Shown here piece by piece: positions 5,326 to 12,572 of a stretch of DNA of 12,572 bases. How positions within the stretch are numbered: position 1 is the stretch's first letter; every line of letters starts with the position of its first letter. The notes below the pieces were generated by a model, which was not told the origin of the DNA, did not search any database, and worked only from the letters and a program-made list of their open reading frames with translations. Both the position numbers and the translations under genes were made by a program. This DNA is from Candidatus Thorarchaeota archaeon. GTDB taxonomy: Archaea > Asgardarchaeota > Thorarchaeia > Thorarchaeales > Thorarchaeaceae. The DNA lies in the NCBI GenBank assembly GCA_016840965.1, contig JAEORI010000179.1, forward strand, positions 1 through 12,572, given 5' to 3'.

Positions 5326-5619
5326 TCAGACCATCTTCAAAATCTTTGAGTCACCAGGTTTGATTACAGCAATGGCAGAAACCATGAATGGTTTACCCAC
5401 AACCTCTCCTAAGTCCCAAGATGTACCTTCGAACTTCTGAACTTTGATATTGGCGAGTTTGGCGTATTGCTCTATGTCTTCTAAGTCATCAGTAGGACAG
5501 TTCGCTGCAACGACAACTAGTTTGGCCTTGCCAGTTTTGATTGCATCAATTGAAGACCGTACTCCTATCTTACACTCGCCGGTACTTACCGCACTTGCTA
5601 TTGGTTGATTCAGGCTCAT
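5326..5619 (-). CDS. rpl30e: 50S ribosomal protein L30e
   Basis: L30e is a small RNA-binding protein of the L7Ae/L30e/S12e fold, found in archaeal and eukaryotic large subunits and absent from bacteria. The 97-residue length is normal. Landmarks are GKAKLVVVAANCP (30-42), the EQYAKLANIKV helix-strand and the signature EGTSWDLGEVVGKPFMVSAIAV, ending PGDSKILKMV. The ATG is preceded by GAGGT about 6 nt upstream. The gene sits between rpoA2 and nusA as in most archaea. Its 95-nt upstream gap is much larger than others in the polymerase part and contains a candidate promoter, so it may be transcribed both with and independently of the polymerase genes. Confidence 0.96.
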   Translation of the reverse strand: MSLNQPIASAVSTGECKIGVRSSIDAIKTGKAKLVVVAANCPTDDLEDIEQYAKLANIKVQKFEGTSWDLGEVVGKPFMVSAIAVIKPGDSKILKMV

Positions 5620-5680
5620 TTTAAGACCTCGTATTTGATTTGTTGGTAAACCCGAACTGGTTGCGTCAAATGATATTCTG

Positions 5681-5694
5681 TTTTAATGTTTCCG
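5681..5694 (-). promoter_or_regulatory. Candidate internal promoter before rpl30e
   Basis: The minus strand reads CGGAAACATTAAAA, close to the GTCGAAACGATTAAAA proposed for EF-1alpha. The TATA-like ATTAAAA is about 65 nt upstream of the ATG, giving a predicted leader near 37 nt. The likeness between two leaders of translation genes is the main support. Confidence 0.4.
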
Positions 5695-5714
5695 CCCTGA
5701 CCTCTCTGTCACAT

Positions 5715-9718
<4,004 letters not shown>

Positions 9719-12572
9719 CTAGATCATCTCCTTCAATCGTAGCCTCGTGGCTAGACCGAGTGACATCATTTCTTGTATCAAAAGTTTGAATGCATAGGAC
9801 ACAACCACGCTACTAATCTTGGCATTGGTCCCACATATTGGACAATAGTATTGGTCTTTATTACGGTCATAGACCCCGATCAGACCACAGTCTTCGCAGA
9901 CAAGCATGTTGCTTTTGTCAGACTCGTCTAATAATCGGCCTTTCAAGAGAATAGCAGCACCATGTCCTATCAATACATCACGCTCCATCTCTCCAAACCT
10001 CAGACCACCTTCTCGAGCTCGACCCTCTGTGGGTTGCCGAGTTAGAATCTGCACAGGTCCTCTGGCTCGAGCATGAATCTTGTCAGCAACCATGTGGTGA
10101 AGTTTTTGATAGAAGATGACGCCCATGAATACATCAACCTTGAGCCGTTCTCCTGTGATTCCGGAATACATCGTTTCTCGGCCATTATGCTTTAGACCAT
10201 GTTTCTTGAGGATCTCAAACAGCTCCTCCTCAGTCACGCCACAGAATGGAGATGCATCTTGTTGCTTGCCCACCATGCAGGCTGCTTTTCCAGCAATCAT
10301 TTCCAGAATTTGACCAATAGTCATTCTGCTAGGGATAGCATGTGGGTTGATCAGGAGGTCTGGAACAACTCCATCTTCTGTAAACGGAAGATCCTGTTGA
10401 GGTACTATGTATCCGATCACACCTTTCTGCCCATGACGAGATGCATATTTGTCACCCAATTCAGGGATTCTGAGGTCTCTGACTTTTACCTTGACCAACC
10501 GGTTACCATCGATGGTTTCTGTGAGGATAACACTGTCAACCACTCCAGCCTCTCCATGACGCACAGCAACAGAGGTTTCTCGGCGGTTTGGAGAAGCAAT
10601 CTCGAACTCAGAGTATTCTTCCAAGAATCGTGGTGGGGAGGTTCTACCGATGAGGACATCGCCGCCCATAACTTCAACCTCAGTTTCAATGATGCCGTCT
10701 TCTCCAAGGTTTCTGTAAGACTCTGAGGCTCTGTATCCTCTGACACTTCGGTCGGGAATTTCAAATCTGTCCTCTTGGCCTCCTGGATACTTTCGCTCTT
10801 CGCTTTCGTACACTCTCGTAAAAGTACTTCGACCTAAGCCTCTCTCAATTGATGCTTTGTTCATAATGAGAGCATCTTCAATGTTATAACCTTCAAAAGA
10901 AAGAATGGCTACTATGAAGTTTTGTCCAGCGGGACGGTCTTCATACCCGATGGAGTCCATCGCACGAGTCTTCACAAGTGGAACTTGGGGATAATGGAAG
11001 AAATGTGATCGCGTGTCGGCTCTGTATCTGAAGTTTGATGCAGGTACACCCACTGATTGTTTTGCCATTCCAGCCATGTATACATTACGGGGTGACTGGT
11101 TCCGCTCAGGGAATGGAATTAGAGCTGCGGAAATGCCCAGAATTGTAGAAGGTACAATCTCAAGGTGAGTTGTATTAGGACCTATATCTTCTGGATACAT
11201 TGCAATCAGCGTGTTCTCTTCCTCCTCCGCATCGATGAATTCCACATTTCCATTACGGAGAAGGTCTAGGAAACCCCATTCTGTTTCGAGTATCATTCTT
11301 AGATGTTCATCTGTAAGACGACTCTTTCCGTTTTCAACCACAATAACAGGACGTCGTACTCGACCGGCATCGCAGTTGACCTGAACTTCATGGGTGTCTT
11401 CATAATATGCAATGTTAGTTTGATTATCAATCTCGCCAGCACGACGTTTTTGTCGAATAGTCTTCACTAGGACTTGCGGAGCAGGATGTACACCTACAAG
11501 GCGACCGTTAAGAAAAACATCAGCCCATTTTGTTCCACGTTTTCCGCGGAGCTTCTCAATAGGCTCAATCTCAGCTTTAAGGAGTGCACGTTCTACAGCT
11601 TCTTCATCTGTGCCAACTGAGATGTATGCCATCATTGCAATATTCTTCACAAGACCACAGTTTGGTCCTTCTGGCGTTTCATTAGGGCATATCTTGCCCC
11701 AGTGAGTTGAGTGAAGGTCTCGAGCCTCAAAATGTGGCTGTGAGCGTGAAAGAGGTGATACAACTCGTCTAAGGTGTGACAATGACGAGATGTAGTTAGT
11801 ACGGTCAAGTAACTGTGAAACTCCAGCTTTACCTCCGACCCAGTTGCCTGTGGCAAGTGCATGTTTCAGTCTCTGTGTGATTACATCTGCTCGTACTGCA
11901 GTTCTGATGTTGGGCTTGCGACCTCGTACTGCGGTGCGCTCTAATTGATATTTGATGTCACGGGTCAGAGAGTATAAGGCAACTCTGAATAGTGACATTA
12001 GAAGGTCTCCAGAGAGCTTCAGTCTCTTGTTCGCATAGTGGTCTTTGTCATCAGGAGAACGTTTGCTGAGTACTAACTCCAAAAGTCGTTCGACCATCTG
12101 GCCTAGATAGTAGGCTTTCTGAAGACGGCTATCCTCTTCTGTACCAATGTGTGGGAGAAGATAACGATCTAGTACTTTTTCTGCACGAGCGAGTCGATAT
12201 TCCTTTGTCTGGCCTACAGCAACACGCTTTCCAATGAAATCTAATGCATTCGAGCGTGTGGATTCATCCTCTTCACCGGTTGGGGCATTGATTGGAGCTG
12301 ATTGTTCAATAGTGACAATGAGTTCGTTTCGTATTTCATCATCATCAGAGATGACATCAACAATATCTCTGTCAGATTCAATACCTAGTGCTTTTAGAAG
12401 AATGGCCAAAGGTATCTTACCGGGCACAGATGGGAATGATACTCTCAGTTCACCAGTTCGTTTCCGCTCAATTGTCACTGGTGCTCTAAAACCACGAGAT
12501 GTTGAGAAAACCTTTGCAATGTGGGTATGGCTAGAGCTTTTGCTAGCCTCCTCAATGAGAATTCTATTCGGC
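9719..12572 (-). CDS. rpoB: DNA-directed RNA polymerase subunit B (RpoB), 5' end beyond window
   Basis: This is the second-largest polymerase subunit; with A' it forms the catalytic cleft. 950 residues are in the window and the frame stays open to the right edge, so the N terminus (probably 150-200 residues, given about 1120 in the family) is outside. The GTG at 12478 is not the start: the 31 codons before it read PNRILIEEASKS then AKVFSTSRGFRAPV, conserved RpoB sequence. Landmarks are HSTHWGKICPNETPEGPNCGL, NIEDALIMN, GDKYASRHGQKG (10456-10421), which contacts the nucleotide and hybrid, RQPTEGRAREGGLRFGEMERD and a C-terminal zinc ribbon CEDC..CPIC (9898-9833). The chain is continuous through LLRNGNVEFIDAEEEEN, near where methanogen B'' and B' are divided, so B is unsplit here. 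Confidence 0.98.
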   Translation of the reverse strand, partial: PNRILIEEASKSSSHTHIAKVFSTSRGFRAPVTIERKRTGELRVSFPSVPGKIPLAILLKALGIESDRDIVDVISDDDEIRNELIVTIEQSAPINAPTGEEDESTRSNALDFIGKRVAVGQTKEYRLARAEKVLDRYLLPHIGTEEDSRLQKAYYLGQMVERLLELVLSKRSPDDKDHYANKRLKLSGDLLMSLFRVALYSLTRDIKYQLERTAVRGRKPNIRTAVRADVITQRLKHALATGNWVGGKAGVSQLLDRTNYISSLSHLRRVVSPLSRSQPHFEARDLHSTHWGKICPNETPEGPNCGLVKNIAMMAYISVGTDEEAVERALLKAEIEPIEKLRGKRGTKWADVFLNGRLVGVHPAPQVLVKTIRQKRRAGEIDNQTNIAYYEDTHEVQVNCDAGRVRRPVIVVENGKSRLTDEHLRMILETEWGFLDLLRNGNVEFIDAEEEENTLIAMYPEDIGPNTTHLEIVPSTILGISAALIPFPERNQSPRNVYMAGMAKQSVGVPASNFRYRADTRSHFFHYPQVPLVKTRAMDSIGYEDRPAGQNFIVAILSFEGYNIEDALIMNKASIERGLGRSTFTRVYESEERKYPGGQEDRFEIPDRSVRGYRASESYRNLGEDGIIETEVEVMGGDVLIGRTSPPRFLEEYSEFEIASPNRRETSVAVRHGEAGVVDSVILTETIDGNRLVKVKVRDLRIPELGDKYASRHGQKGVIGYIVPQQDLPFTEDGVVPDLLINPHAIPSRMTIGQILEMIAGKAACMVGKQQDASPFCGVTEEELFEILKKHGLKHNGRETMYSGITGERLKVDVFMGVIFYQKLHHMVADKIHARARGPVQILTRQPTEGRAREGGLRFGEMERDVLIGHGAAILLKGRLLDESDKSNMLVCEDCGLIGVYDRNKDQYYCPICGTNAKISSVVVSYAFKLLIQEMMSLGLATRLRLKEMI

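Noticed and set aside
9719..12478. RpoB as a complete 919-residue protein starting at GTG 12478
   Set aside because: Conserved RpoB sequence continues in frame to the window edge, so the GTG is internal.

Overview
The window is a stretch of archaeal chromosome in which every recognisable gene lies on the minus strand. The evidence for Archaea is a split RNA polymerase A subunit (A1 and A2 as separate genes), an unsplit B subunit, ribosomal protein L30e, a short two-KH archaeal NusA, archaeal-type S12 and S7, and the start of an EF-1alpha gene. Unsplit RpoB argues against methanogens and haloarchaea, which divide it into B'' and B'. An Asgard-type lineage (for example Thorarchaeia-like) is a guess from overall protein flavour only; no gene here proves it.

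Read in the direction of transcription (right to left), the layout is as follows. From 12572 to 3672 runs the conserved transcription/translation block: rpoB (5' end outside the window), rpoA1, rpoA2, rpl30e, nusA, rps12, rps7. The polymerase genes are packed tightly (rpoB and rpoA1 abut with no gap; A1 to A2 is 14 nt). Small leaders of about 95-105 nt precede rpl30e and rps12 and contain candidate internal promoters and, for rps12, a perfect hairpin. An 8-bp hairpin followed by a T-rich tract lies 15 nt after rps7 and probably ends the block.

From 3557 to 266 come five genes that do not belong to the usual informational cluster: an EamA/DMT-type transporter, a 70-residue two-helix membrane protein, an aspartoacylase/succinylglutamate desuccinylase-family zinc hydrolase, a flavodoxin-domain protein of the HemG-like type, and a small protein of two tandem SH3-like domains. 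The last two abut. At the left edge (102 to 1) the translation cluster resumes with the first 34 codons of EF-1alpha. EF-2, often found between rps7 and EF-1alpha in archaea, is not there.

Most of what is unusual is regulatory. A 36-nt sequence occurs twice (225-260 and 1246-1281, 28 of 36 identical), each time after a gene end and upstream of a shared GTCGAAAC box that precedes EF-1alpha and the flavodoxin gene. Three translation/transcription genes (EF-1alpha, nusA, and by re-assignment rps12) appear to use TTG start codons with good Shine-Dalgarno sequences. RpoA2 carries a Lys/Thr-rich N-terminal tail of about 46 residues. I found no RNA genes, CRISPR arrays, insertion sequences or clear new defence or metabolic system. 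No gene-free stretch exceeds 170 nt.
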